Shown: positions 1 to 4,949 of the stretch, piece by piece
Layout of the letters: every line of letters starts with the position of its first letter
Numbering within the stretch: position 1 is the stretch's first letter
DNA from: Rubrobacter sp.
GTDB taxonomy: Bacteria > Actinomycetota > Rubrobacteria > Rubrobacterales > Rubrobacteraceae
Direction of reading: 5' to 3'
Length of the DNA: 5,827 nucleotides
Assembly (NCBI GenBank): GCA_016781635.1
Contig: JADDPY010000493.1
Coordinates: 1 to 5,827 of the forward strand
Position numbers and translations under genes: made by a program
The notes under the pieces: generated by a model
What the model was told of the DNA's origin: nothing
Databases searched by the model: none
The model's input: only the letters and a program-made list of their open reading frames with translations

Positions 1-22
1 GGCAGGCTAGCGGAGCAGTAGG

Positions 23-66
23 CCCTTACAAGCCCCGCCATTATGTCTCTGCGACCTATAGGCGGA
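23..66. repeat. Left copy of an imperfect inverted repeat, with flanking octamer
   Basis: Read on the plus strand from 31 the blocks are AGCCC, CGCCAT, ATGTC and GCGACCTAT, in that order. The same blocks in the same order are read on the minus strand inward from about 475, with small gaps and substitutions. Outside this copy, at 23-30, lies CCCTTACA, which recurs in the same orientation at 479-486 outside the other copy. Inverted repeats with a direct octamer outside resemble the ends of a small transposable element with a target duplication. The ends do not line up exactly: the right copy has about three extra bases before the octamer. A related 7-mer, CCTTACA, also occurs at 3962-3968, so the octamer alone is weak evidence. 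Confidence 0.4.
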
Positions 67-115
67 CCTTCTTTGACGGGAGACCGGACCGCATCGACTG
101 GGTTACCGGGTACAG

Positions 116-383
116 TTAAGAGGCGAGCTCTGTGTAGAGGTAGAACAGGGACAGCGCCGCGAAAACGACCACCAGGACCTGGCTTAGCCTCTTGGCCGCC
201 GCCGAGCGCTCGTCGAGCCTCGTGGCCTCCACGAGCATCCCCGAGAAGAACGCCGCCCATGGAAGCCAACAGGAGTTGTCCGTCCACGAGCCAGAAGACC
301 ACCAAGACCGCCGAAGCGCCCACGACCACCCAACGGAAGGTCTGCGAACTCCTCTGCCTGGTGGGGCGATCCTCCTGGGTCAT
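116..383 (-). pseudogene. Small two-helix membrane protein gene with an apparent single-base frameshift
   Basis: No family is recognised. From ATG at 383 the frame encodes a polar start (MTQEDRPTRQRSSQ) and a hydrophobic helix around WVVVGASAVLVVFWLV. After LLLASMGGVLLG it turns into Gly/Arg/Pro-rich text typical of a wrong frame and stays open to the window's left edge. One base over, a natural-looking tail appears: MLVEATRLDERSAAAKR, a second hydrophobic helix (VLVVVFAALSLFYLYTEL) and TAA at 116-118. The joined product would be about 88 residues with two membrane helices and a short charged loop. The extra base is most likely between 236 and 260, for example in the C4 run at 239-242. An in-frame TAG lies upstream at 396-398, so ATG 383 is the only good start; GGGAG sits directly against it, a poor ribosome site. 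It may be a genuine pseudogene or a sequencing error. Confidence 0.55.
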
Positions 384-439
384 CTCCCGATCAGTCTACC
401 CGCGGGCGTATGTCGGCGCTTCTCCCGCCAACCTCATTC

Positions 440-486
440 CGGCCATAGGTCGCGGACATTATTATGGCGAGGGCTGGACCCTTACA
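440..486. repeat. Right copy of the imperfect inverted repeat, with flanking octamer
   Basis: This is the partner of the repeat at 31-66, in opposite orientation. On the plus strand it reads through CCATAGGTCGC, GACAT and ATGGCG, then CCCTTACA at 479-486. It also contains its own short inverted repeat, GCCATA (442-447) and TATGGC (463-468). The two copies enclose about 440 bases that include the broken membrane-protein gene at 116-383. The pair could be ends of a MITE-like element or two regulatory sites for one protein; no transposase gene is visible. Confidence 0.4.
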
Positions 487-607
487 TTCCAATTTCTGCG
501 AGACTCTCTTTCTGGACCGCACATGGCAACACCGTCACCGTCCTGCCGCATCCGCTACAGTCCGCCGTCCGTCGACGGTGTAGGGTTGCGGTTGTGCCGC
601 TTCCCGG

Positions 608-766
608 AAGTTAAGCTCGATACGAGAGTTCGCCGCGCTGGCCGTGGCCCTGGCATCCGGGCTGACATCCACCGTGGCTTACGGTGGGGAAAAGGGCCAC
701 CGGGAGCCATCACGCGGCGGTAAAGCGTGCCGCTATCCCACCATCGGGATGCCAAGGTGCTCGTAG
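608..766 (+). pseudogene. Possible remnant of an exported protein's N-terminus
   Basis: In the frame open from 584 (after TAG at 581-583) to TAG at 764-766, the translation from 608 reads KLSSIREF, then the hydrophobic AALAVALASGL, then TSTVAYGGEK. That is the layout of a Sec signal peptide: a basic start, a hydrophobic core and small residues at a possible cleavage site after TVA. There is no ATG, GTG or TTG ahead of the core, and the frame soon runs into the 3' end of ruvB, which lies on the other strand. It may be decayed 5' coding sequence or a chance hydrophobic stretch in Ala-rich GC-biased DNA. No product can be named. Confidence 0.2.
669..687 (-). terminator. Weak hairpin downstream of ruvB
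   Basis: CCACCG and CGGTGG form a perfect 6-bp stem around a 7-base loop, about 46 bases past the ruvB stop. No T-run follows on the minus strand, so this is not a classical intrinsic terminator. It may mark the 3' end of the ruv transcript, but the support is only positional. Confidence 0.2.
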
Positions 767-1887
767 GCCCGCCCCGTCGCGATCCGGCCGCGGCTCGTGC
801 GCTGAATGAGGCCGCTCTGCAGGAGGTACGGCTCGTAGACGTCCTCGACCGTGTCGCGCGCCTCGCCCAGGGCCACGGAGATCGTGCCTACCCCCACCGG
901 CCCGCCGCCGAACTTCTCGATGACGAGCGCCAGGTAGTCGCGGTCTATGCGGTCGAGCCCGAGGCCATCTACCCCCTGCATCTGCAGGGCGGCGGCGGCC
1001 GTCTCGTCGTCTATCGTCCCGTCCCCTATAACCTCCGCGTAGTCGCGGACGCGCTTTAGGAGACGGTTGGCGATACGCGGCGTCCCCCGGCTCCTCATGG
1101 CGAGCTGCTGAGCCCCCGATTCGGTGATGCGGACGTTCAGGATGCCGGCGTTTCGTACCACGATCTTCTTGAGATCCTCGGGCGCGTAGTAGTCGAGGCG
1201 GGCGTTGAAGCCGAACCTGTCGAGGAGAGGCTTCGTCATCAGGCCGGTGCGCGTGGTCGCGCCCACGAGGGTGAAGGGCGGGACGTCCATCCGGATCGTA
1301 CGGGCAGAGGGGCCCTGTCCGAGGACGATGTCCATCGCGAAGTCCTCCATGGCGGGGTAGAGAATCTCCTCGATCTGGCGATTGAGGCGGTGGATCTCGT
1401 CTATAAACAGGAAGTCGCCCTCGTCGAGCTGCGTGAGGATCGCCGCCATGTCCCCCGCCCGCTCCAGGGTCGGACCGCTGGTGACGTGGATCTCCACCCC
1501 CATCTCGGTCGCGAGGATGCGACACAGCGAGGTCTTCCCGAGCCCCGGAGGCCCGGCGAGCAGCATGTGGTCCAGAGGCTCTCCGCGCCGCTTCGCGGCC
1601 TCCACGAAGACCCACAAGTTCTCCTTGAGCGCCTCCTGCCCGATAAACTCCTCGAGCGTCCTGGGCCGCAGCGTCGGCTCGTCCCCCTCCGCATCCTCGG
1701 AGGCGTCCACGGCGCTCTCGAAAGCCGCCGCCCCCGTAATATCCTCGGGGACCTCCTCTGCGTCACGTGCCCCATTACCCCAGGCGCCGCGGCCCACGGT
1801 GAAGTCGTCCATCTCCATACCGCCGTCCCGCTCCTCGCCCGGCTCGTCCTCCGGGCGCCTGTTCGCATCGAAGCCTTCGGGGCTCAA
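733..1887 (-). CDS. ruvB: Holliday junction branch migration ATPase RuvB
   Basis: RuvB is the hexameric AAA+ motor that pumps DNA through the RuvA-bound Holliday junction in the cytoplasm. Visible motifs: [12 protein letters not shown] at 73-84; Walker A GPPGLGKT at 112-119; Walker B LFIDE at 160-164; sensor 1 GATTR at 209-213; LLDRFG with the arginine finger at R224; the sensor 2 region [17 protein letters not shown] at 268-284; and the C-terminal winged helix from about 310, rich in the usual GGGPVGV and YEPYLLQ(S)G signatures. As drawn it is 384 residues with a start at TTG, overlapping the ruvA TGA by TTGA. The first 70 residues are an acidic, low-complexity extension not typical of RuvB (usually about 330-350 residues). 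An internal ATG at 1818 (M24) would give 361 residues, so the start is uncertain. Last gene of the ruvC-ruvA-ruvB operon. Confidence 0.97.
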   Translation of the reverse strand: MSPEGFDANRRPEDEPGEERDGGMEMDDFTVGRGAWGNGARDAEEVPEDITGAAAFESAVDASEDAEGDEPTLRPRTLEEFIGQEALKENLWVFVEAAKRRGEPLDHMLLAGPPGLGKTSLCRILATEMGVEIHVTSGPTLERAGDMAAILTQLDEGDFLFIDEIHRLNRQIEEILYPAMEDFAMDIVLGQGPSARTIRMDVPPFTLVGATTRTGLMTKPLLDRFGFNARLDYYAPEDLKKIVVRNAGILNVRITESGAQQLAMRSRGTPRIANRLLKRVRDYAEVIGDGTIDDETAAAALQMQGVDGLGLDRIDRDYLALVIEKFGGGPVGVGTISVALGEARDTVEDVYEPYLLQSGLIQRTSRGRIATGRAYEHLGIPMVG

Positions 1888-2468
1888 CGCCTGCTGCCTA
1901 TCCGTCGCAACGCCTCCTTGACGTACCTCTGCACCGTCTCCTGCGGCGGCACCGCCTGCAAAGCCTGCTCGGCCTCCTCTATGGAGTAGCCGAGCGCCGC
2001 CAGGGCCTCGCGTGCCTCCATGAACGGCCCGGACGTGCCCCCTCCCCCGATGCCGGGGTCGAAAGCTCCGAGGTTCTTGCCCTTGAGCTCGAGAACCAGC
2101 CGCTCGGCGGTCTTCTTCCCGAGCCCGGGCACGGAGGCCAGCTTCACCACGTCGCCGCGTCCGACCGCCTCGGAGATTTCCTGCGGGGAGAGCGACGAGA
2201 GTATCGCGAGCGCGAGCTTCGGCCCGATCTTGGTAACGGCGGTCAGGGTGTCGAAAGCGGCCCTCTCCTCGCGCCCGGCGAAGCCGTAGAGGAGCATCGC
2301 GTCCTCACGCACCACCATCCGGGTGTGGAGCACGCAATCGTCGCCCACCGCCGGGAGCGCCCTCAAGGTCGACGTCGAGGTCGAGGCCCGGTAGCCCACG
2401 CCGCCGACGTCCATGACGACGCCCTCCATGTCCTTCTCTGCCAACTGCCCGCGAAGCCTGTGTATCAT
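1884..2468 (-). CDS. ruvA: Holliday junction DNA-binding protein RuvA
   Basis: RuvA tetramers bind the four-way junction, hold it in square-planar form and load RuvB. The 194 residues match the family's length and three-domain plan. The N-terminal OB fold begins MIHRLRG and contains [11 protein letters not shown]. Two helix-hairpin-helix motifs follow, [13 protein letters not shown] at 78-90 and [13 protein letters not shown] at 113-125. After a Gly-rich flexible linker (about 133-147) comes the small C-terminal domain (149-194, [12 protein letters not shown]) that contacts RuvB. ATG at 2468 is preceded by GGGGGA about ten bases upstream. The gene begins 24 bases after the ruvC stop and its TGA overlaps the ruvB TTG, so the two are probably translationally coupled. 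Confidence 0.97.
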   Translation of the reverse strand: MIHRLRGQLAEKDMEGVVMDVGGVGYRASTSTSTLRALPAVGDDCVLHTRMVVREDAMLLYGFAGREERAAFDTLTAVTKIGPKLALAILSSLSPQEISEAVGRGDVVKLASVPGLGKKTAERLVLELKGKNLGAFDPGIGGGGTSGPFMEAREALAALGYSIEEAEQALQAVPPQETVQRYVKEALRRIGSRR

Positions 2469-2492
2469 CGCCTAATTATCCCCCACGCCCGG

Positions 2493-3044
2493 CTATTTCC
2501 CCACCCCCAACTTCCCGGTCCTCCCGCCCTCCATCCGCAGAGAGAACGCATGGCAGATAGCAATGGCGAGGCCATCGGCCGCGTCGTCGGGCCGGGGGAT
2601 GGCCGGCAGCTTCAACAGCGCCTTGACCATCTCCTGGACCTGGCGCTTGTCGGCCTTTCCGTAGGAGGTTATGGCCTGCTTTATCTGCATCGGTGTGTAC
2701 TCTGCGACCTCAATCCCCGCCCGATACGCCGCCAGGATCGCCACCCCCCGCGCCTGGCTAACGGTGATCCCCGTGGTGACGTTGGTGTTGAAGAACAGCT
2801 CCTCGACGGCCACGGCCTCGGGCCTGTACCCTTTCACGAGTTCCGTAACCCCGTCGAAGAGCCGACCCAGTCGCCTCGGCATCTCCCAGTTCGACGGCGT
2901 GGTGATAGCACCATGCTGCACGTAACTCAGGCGCGTGCCCATAGGCCCCCCCGTGCGGATCACGCCCCAGCCCATCGTCGCCGTCCCGGGGTCTATCCCC
3001 AGGATCGTCGTGCCACCGCGCCTCTCTGCCATCTTCACCACCAT
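2493..3044 (-). CDS. ruvC: Crossover junction endodeoxyribonuclease RuvC
   Basis: RuvC is the dimeric, metal-dependent resolvase that nicks Holliday junctions symmetrically. The RNase H-like fold and all four acidic catalytic positions are visible: D18 in ILGIDPGTATMGWG, E81 in AVEELFF, and D154 and D157 in RPDDAADGLAIAICH. Also conserved are SQARGVA at 96-102 and TPMQIKQAITSYGKADKRQV, the DNA-contacting region, from 117. The 183-residue length is normal, with a short Gly/Lys tail. Start choice is open: ATG 3044 has no Shine-Dalgarno sequence, while the fifth codon is also ATG and is preceded by GGTGGTGAAG. First gene of the operon; the upstream region holds an imperfect 25-base palindrome. 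Confidence 0.97.
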   Translation of the reverse strand: MVVKMAERRGGTTILGIDPGTATMGWGVIRTGGPMGTRLSYVQHGAITTPSNWEMPRRLGRLFDGVTELVKGYRPEAVAVEELFFNTNVTTGITVSQARGVAILAAYRAGIEVAEYTPMQIKQAITSYGKADKRQVQEMVKALLKLPAIPRPDDAADGLAIAICHAFSLRMEGGRTGKLGVGK

Positions 3045-3045
3045 A

Positions 3046-3070
3046 ATGGGTCAGGGTAACCCGTACCCAT
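3046..3070. promoter_or_regulatory. Imperfect palindrome directly upstream of ruvC
   Basis: ATGGGTCAGGGT (3046-3057) and ACCCGTACCCAT (3059-3070) are reverse complements around a central A, with two mismatches in twelve positions. The site starts one base before the ruvC ATG. It could be an operator, or in RNA a hairpin covering the start region. No GAAC-N4-GTTC LexA-type box is seen near it, and no regulator is inferred. Confidence 0.4.
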
Positions 3071-3080
3071 AGGGCCTGCA

Positions 3081-3102
3081 CCGTTCACCACATATGGTAC
3101 GG
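3081..3102. promoter_or_regulatory. Second imperfect dyad in the ruvC upstream region
   Basis: ACCA (3087-3090) and TGGT (3095-3098) flank CATA, with outer arms CCGT (3081-3084) and ACGG (3099-3102) offset by two bases on the left. The AT-rich centre CATATG stands out in GC-rich surroundings about 40-55 bases upstream of ruvC. It is a candidate protein-binding site only; no clear -35/-10 pair was found. Confidence 0.25.
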
Positions 3103-3125
3103 CACCGCAACCCCACCACTACCCC

Positions 3126-3269
3126 GGATCGGACAAGCTCTTCGGCGAGGGCGGCACGGATGCTCTCAACACTCTGGATGGAGTAAGAGCCAACGACCTG
3201 GCCGACGGCGGCGCCGGCAGGGACACCTGCACCACCAACGCCGGGGACAGAAAGAGGTCTTGTCCGTAA
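3126..3269 (+). pseudogene. C-terminal remnant of a haemolysin-type calcium-binding repeat protein
   Basis: The plus strand encodes GSDKLFGEGGTDALNTLDGV, then NDLADGGAGRDTCTTNAGD and RKRSCP, ending at TAA (3267-3269). This matches the way actinobacterial secreted RTX-like proteins end: one or two degenerate GGxGxDxL nonapeptides (about 1-14 and 27-33), then a short Cys-containing tail. Intact relatives are secreted or surface proteins that bind calcium in a parallel beta roll. Here only about 47 codons remain. The frame runs back only to TAA at 3057-3059 with no ATG, GTG or TTG, and residues before GSDK look unrelated (PQPHHYP), so it cannot be expressed as a normal protein. It lies head to head with ruvC, and decay has left its 3' end against the ruvC upstream region. 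Confidence 0.65.
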
Positions 3270-3344
3270 GCGCTATTTCAGTCCAGCGCCTCGACGGCTA
3301 GCGTGCCATGCTAGCATCTCCTGTACAAGAGGAAGAGGAGAGGG
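3270..3344 (+). promoter_or_regulatory. Upstream region of the CMD-family gene, with ribosome binding site
   Basis: AGGAG at 3336-3340, followed by AGGG, is a strong ribosome binding site. It lies four bases before ATG 3345 and seven before ATG 3348, so the second ATG is slightly favoured. Upstream are GCTAGC at 3297-3302 and again within the perfect 10-bp palindrome ATGCTAGCAT (3308-3317), a possible operator or short hairpin. TAGCAT at 3312-3317 fits a loose -10 hexamer, but the -35 match is poor. Confidence 0.45.
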
Positions 3345-3671
3345 ATGATGACGGAGTATCTACCCGGTATCTACCAGCAGTTCGAGAAGCGTTACCCTGG
3401 GGTGAAGCAGGCCTTCGATGCCCTGGGCGCGGCCGAGCACGAGGCCGGGCCGCTGGGAGAGAAGGAACGCCGTCTCGTCAAGCTCGGGATTGCCGTCGGC
3501 GCCGAATCGGAGGGCGGGGTGCGTTCTCACGTCCGCAAGCTCCTCGGCGTAGGCGCGTCGGAAGAGGAGATCCTTCACGCCATCGTACTCTCCCTCACCA
3601 CGATAGGATTCCCCGCCACGAACGCCGCCCTCTCCTGGGCCGAAGACGTCCTCTCCGAGGAGACAAATTAG
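3345..3671 (+). CDS. Carboxymuconolactone decarboxylase/AhpD-like protein without the redox cysteines
   Basis: The 108-residue protein is an all-helical CMD-fold domain. Typical elements are LGEKERRLVKLGIAVGAESE (37-56), the following VRSHVRKLLGVGASEEEILH (59-78), and a C-terminal helix with TIGFPATNAALSWAEDVL. In AhpD-type peroxidase partners a CxxC pair precedes the histidine. Here H62 is kept, but the cysteine positions read S55 and G58 and the protein has no cysteine at all. It should therefore not work as a thiol-disulfide reductase. It may be a decarboxylase-like enzyme or a non-catalytic member; the substrate is unknown. No signal peptide, so probably cytoplasmic. The ATG at 3348 fits the ribosome binding site as well as or better than 3345. 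Followed after 74 bases by a small gene on the same strand. Confidence 0.85.
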   Translation: MMTEYLPGIYQQFEKRYPGVKQAFDALGAAEHEAGPLGEKERRLVKLGIAVGAESEGGVRSHVRKLLGVGASEEEILHAIVLSLTTIGFPATNAALSWAEDVLSEETN

Positions 3672-3745
3672 AGGACCATCCCAGAGGGCCTTCGACACCC
3701 CGGCCGGTTCGGGTAAAGAGCGGTGACGGACGAAAGGATGCATCT

Positions 3746-3946
3746 TTGGACGAGTCAGGCTTGAGCAAAGAGCTATTGTTGGAAAACTTGAAGTGGCTTG
3801 CGGACGGCAACCCCGGATACGCGGGGACAGACGAAGAGGAACGCCAGAACCCTAAGGTCGCCCGCCTTATGGCGGAGGACTTCTTGCTCTCCCACGTCAA
3901 CGACCGGGAGATCACCGAGCTTTTCCACCGGATCCGCGAGGCGTAA
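3746..3946 (+). CDS. Small acidic hypothetical protein
   Basis: Not recognised. Starting at TTG 3746, preceded by AAAGGA (3733-3738) with a 7-base spacer, the product is 66 residues, soluble and mostly helical. It contains LSKELLLENLKWLADGNPGY (6-25), a charged turn (TDEEERQNPK) and a second helical half with VARLMAEDFLLSHV and REITELFHRIREA. No membrane segment and no cysteine. The frame extends much farther upstream, but in antisense-like Arg-rich text overlapping the CMD gene, so the TTG start is preferred. A competing short frame, GTG 3723 to TGA 3764, crosses the start and could tune initiation. Probably transcribed together with the CMD gene. TAA at 3944-3946 is followed by a weak hairpin (3946-3960), and the hydrolase gene converges from the other side. 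Confidence 0.6.
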   Translation: MDESGLSKELLLENLKWLADGNPGYAGTDEEERQNPKVARLMAEDFLLSHVNDREITELFHRIREA

Positions 3947-3970
3947 CAGCGGCGAGCTGTGCCTTACACA

Positions 3971-4666
3971 TTACCGCTGGAGATCAGGCGCGTCGAGCCA
4001 TTCTACGGCCTCGCGCCCGACCTCCGGCGGGACCACATGACCGCCCTCGAACTCCCGGTAGCGCACCTCGTACCCCATGCGCTCGAGGTCTGGTACGAGC
4101 CTCCGGCTACAAAGATCTATCGGCAGCCATCCGTCTTGCTTCCCGTGCGAGACAAAGATACAAGGCTCACCCTCCCTCCTCGCCGGCGCCATGAACCCGG
4201 GCGAGAAAGCGAGCACGTGCGTGAACAAATCTCCATTAGTTAGCCCCAGGGAAAGCGCATAAGAAGCCCCATCGGAGTACCCCCCGATAGCGATCCGACC
4301 CGGATCCACGGCATAAGAAGAGAACACCCGCTCGAGGGCCGCGTCCAGGGCCGTGACGTCTGGGCCATACCGCCCGCGTCCCACGACCACGTCCCAGGTC
4401 GGCCCGCGCGACGTCAGAGCCAGCAGGAGCAGCCCGGCAGCGTCCGCATGCTCCCTTAGCTGCGCCAAGCCGTCCCGGGCATCCTCTCCCGCACCGTGCA
4501 ACAGTACTACAAGAGGACCGGGCCGCTCCTCCCGATACCCGGCCGGGACGTACAAATATCCCCCGCGAGCGCCCCCCTGCCCCAGGTACCGCAGACCGAG
4601 CGGAGGTTCACCGCTCGGCTTCCCCGGTCGCGCCCGAAGACGTCCCTCATGAGTATCTTTCGTCAT
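3971..4666 (-). CDS. Alpha/beta hydrolase, esterase of the phospholipase/carboxylesterase type
   Basis: The catalytic triad is clear. With ATG 4666 as residue 1, the nucleophile is S131 in GGYSDGAS, the acid D178 in SHGKQDGWLP and the base H210 in FEGGHVVP. The oxyanion-hole motif is LVVLLHGAGED at 52-62. It should hydrolyse ester bonds of small or lipid-like substrates; the exact substrate cannot be read. Length (231 residues) suits PF02230 or related PHB-depolymerase-like esterases. No cap domain or signal peptide is seen, so it is probably cytoplasmic. The frame extends 20 codons farther to TTG 4726 (MWWLRFFLLY...), which looks hydrophobic, but that start lacks a ribosome site. ATG 4666 has CGGAG eight bases upstream and overlaps the TGA of an upstream ORF. 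TAA at 3971-3973 faces a convergent gene 24 bases away. Confidence 0.88.
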   Translation of the reverse strand: MTKDTHEGRLRARPGKPSGEPPLGLRYLGQGGARGGYLYVPAGYREERPGPLVVLLHGAGEDARDGLAQLREHADAAGLLLLALTSRGPTWDVVVGRGRYGPDVTALDAALERVFSSYAVDPGRIAIGGYSDGASYALSLGLTNGDLFTHVLAFSPGFMAPARREGEPCIFVSHGKQDGWLPIDLCSRRLVPDLERMGYEVRYREFEGGHVVPPEVGREAVEWLDAPDLQR

Positions 4667-4737
4667 CGAACCAGCTCCGAGGCATGCTGCCGATTTATAC
4701 AACAGGAAGAATCGAAGCCACCACAAACGTTGGGCAT
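4663..4737 (-). CDS. 24-codon upstream ORF coupled to the hydrolase gene
   Basis: ATG 4737 is preceded by a perfect AAGGAG (4746-4751) with an 8-base spacer, the best ribosome site in this transcript. The peptide begins MPNVCGGFDSSCCINR and ends ASELVR. Its TGA (4663-4665) overlaps the hydrolase ATG as ATGA. Cysteines at 5, 12 and 13 are notable in so short a peptide. Stop-start overlap usually means translational coupling, so ribosomes finishing here may restart on the hydrolase. It could be a regulatory leader sensing cysteinyl-tRNA or simply a device to raise initiation. A TATAAA on the minus strand (4694-4699) lies inside it and could be an alternative -10 giving a transcript without the uORF. 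Confidence 0.5.
   Translation of the reverse strand: MPNVCGGFDSSCCINRQHASELVR
4694..4699 (-). promoter_or_regulatory. Possible -10 hexamer for the hydrolase gene
   Basis: TATAAA on the minus strand lies about 27 bases upstream of the hydrolase ATG, leaving room for a short leader with the CGGAG ribosome site. It is unusually AT-rich for this DNA. There is no good -35: TTGTGG occurs about 21 bases upstream, too far for a normal spacer. It also falls inside the 24-codon upstream ORF, so it may simply be coding sequence. Confidence 0.25.
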
Positions 4738-4778
4738 AGGAAAAACTCCTTGGTAGTCAGATTTGATCGTCCCGGACT

Positions 4779-4883
4779 CTACTCTCCCCCGCTTCGTGCA
4801 TGCCGCGCAGAGGCCAAAGAGCTAAACCCGTTCCCCGCTCCGACAATAGTTACGGGCGTAAAACCATCCAAGCCCTCCGTCAT
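4779..4883 (-). CDS. Possible 34-codon ORF with Rossmann-like start
   Basis: ATG 4883 has AGAGG nine bases upstream. The peptide contains FTPVTIVGAGNGFSSLASAR and stops at TAG 4779-4781. VTIVGAGxG resembles the first strand and glycine turn of FAD- or NAD-binding proteins, but the sixth position is F where GxGxxG needs glycine, and there is no continuation in any frame. It may be a short leader peptide, the stub of a decayed flavoprotein gene, or chance. It lies 41 bases upstream of the 24-codon ORF on the same strand. Confidence 0.25.
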   Translation of the reverse strand: MTEGLDGFTPVTIVGAGNGFSSLASARHARSGGE

Positions 4884-4895
4884 AGGTGTACACCT
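4884..4895. promoter_or_regulatory. Perfect 12-bp palindrome AGGTGTACACCT
   Basis: The site is fully symmetric and ends one base before the ATG at 4883, so its left half (as read on the minus strand) contains the ribosome site of that ORF. It could bind a dimeric repressor that controls the minus-strand transcript leading to the hydrolase, or fold in RNA to mask the ribosome site. The regulator family is not identified. Confidence 0.4.
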
Positions 4896-4898
4896 CTC

Positions 4899-4929
4899 AC
4901 CCGGCGCGAAAGCGACCGGGTAGACCCGG
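4899..4929. repeat. Alternating ACCCGG/CCGGGT repeats forming competing stem-loops
   Basis: On the plus strand ACCCGG occurs at 4899-4904, CCGGGT at 4916-4921 and ACCCGG again at 4924-4929. The first pair extends inward through CGC and GCG around GAAA, giving a 9-bp stem with one bulged A and a GNRA tetraloop if transcribed rightward. Leftward the loop is TTTC. The middle copy can pair with either neighbour, although the second pairing leaves a two-base loop that RNA could not close fully. No T-run follows on either strand, so it is not a standard terminator. Confidence 0.45.
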
Positions 4930-4949
4930 CCGCTCGTCGCTGTGCGCTG

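Larger units (their letters stand above)
384..732. other. Gene-free interval between the ruvB end and the broken membrane-protein gene
   Basis: No intact gene on either strand is convincing here. Long plus-strand frames crossing it have Arg/Pro/Ser-rich translations and overlap the minus-strand membrane gene in antisense. The interval holds the right inverted repeat (440-486), a perfect 10-bp palindrome CCGTCGACGG (569-578), a signal-peptide-like fragment (about 608-700) and a short hairpin (669-687). No tRNA or other RNA family was recognised. Confidence 0.6.

Noticed and set aside
1..43. Minus-strand ATG at 43 running off the left edge
   Set aside because: It has no ribosome site, lies inside the left inverted repeat and encodes too few codons to judge.
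43..723. Long plus-strand frame of 226 codons at the left end
   Set aside because: The translation is Arg/Pro/Ser-rich, has no motif, lacks a ribosome site and is antisense to the more natural membrane-protein frames.
710..1615. Minus-strand 301-codon frame inside ruvB
   Set aside because: It overlaps ruvB in another frame, and its Arg/Gly/Asp/Pro-rich text is a GC-bias shadow.
1382..1989. Plus-strand frames antisense to ruvB and ruvA
   Set aside because: They have no domain and skewed composition, and lie fully opposite well-conserved genes.
2325..3059. 244-codon plus-strand frame opposite ruvC and ruvA
   Set aside because: It is an antisense shadow, rich in His, Pro and Arg, and RuvC on the other strand has all its catalytic residues.
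3308..3745. Upstream extension of the small gene ending at 3946
   Set aside because: The extension overlaps the CMD-family gene in another frame and is Arg-rich; only the part from TTG 3746 looks natural.
3946..3979. Shared terminator between the convergent small gene and the hydrolase
   Set aside because: Stems are only 5-6 bp (ACAGC/GCTGT, CAGCGG/CCGCTG) and no T-run follows on either strand.
4667..4726. 20-codon N-terminal extension of the hydrolase from TTG 4726, possibly a signal peptide
   Set aside because: There is no ribosome site, and the stretch overlaps the uORF in another frame; ATG 4666 has CGGAG at a good distance.
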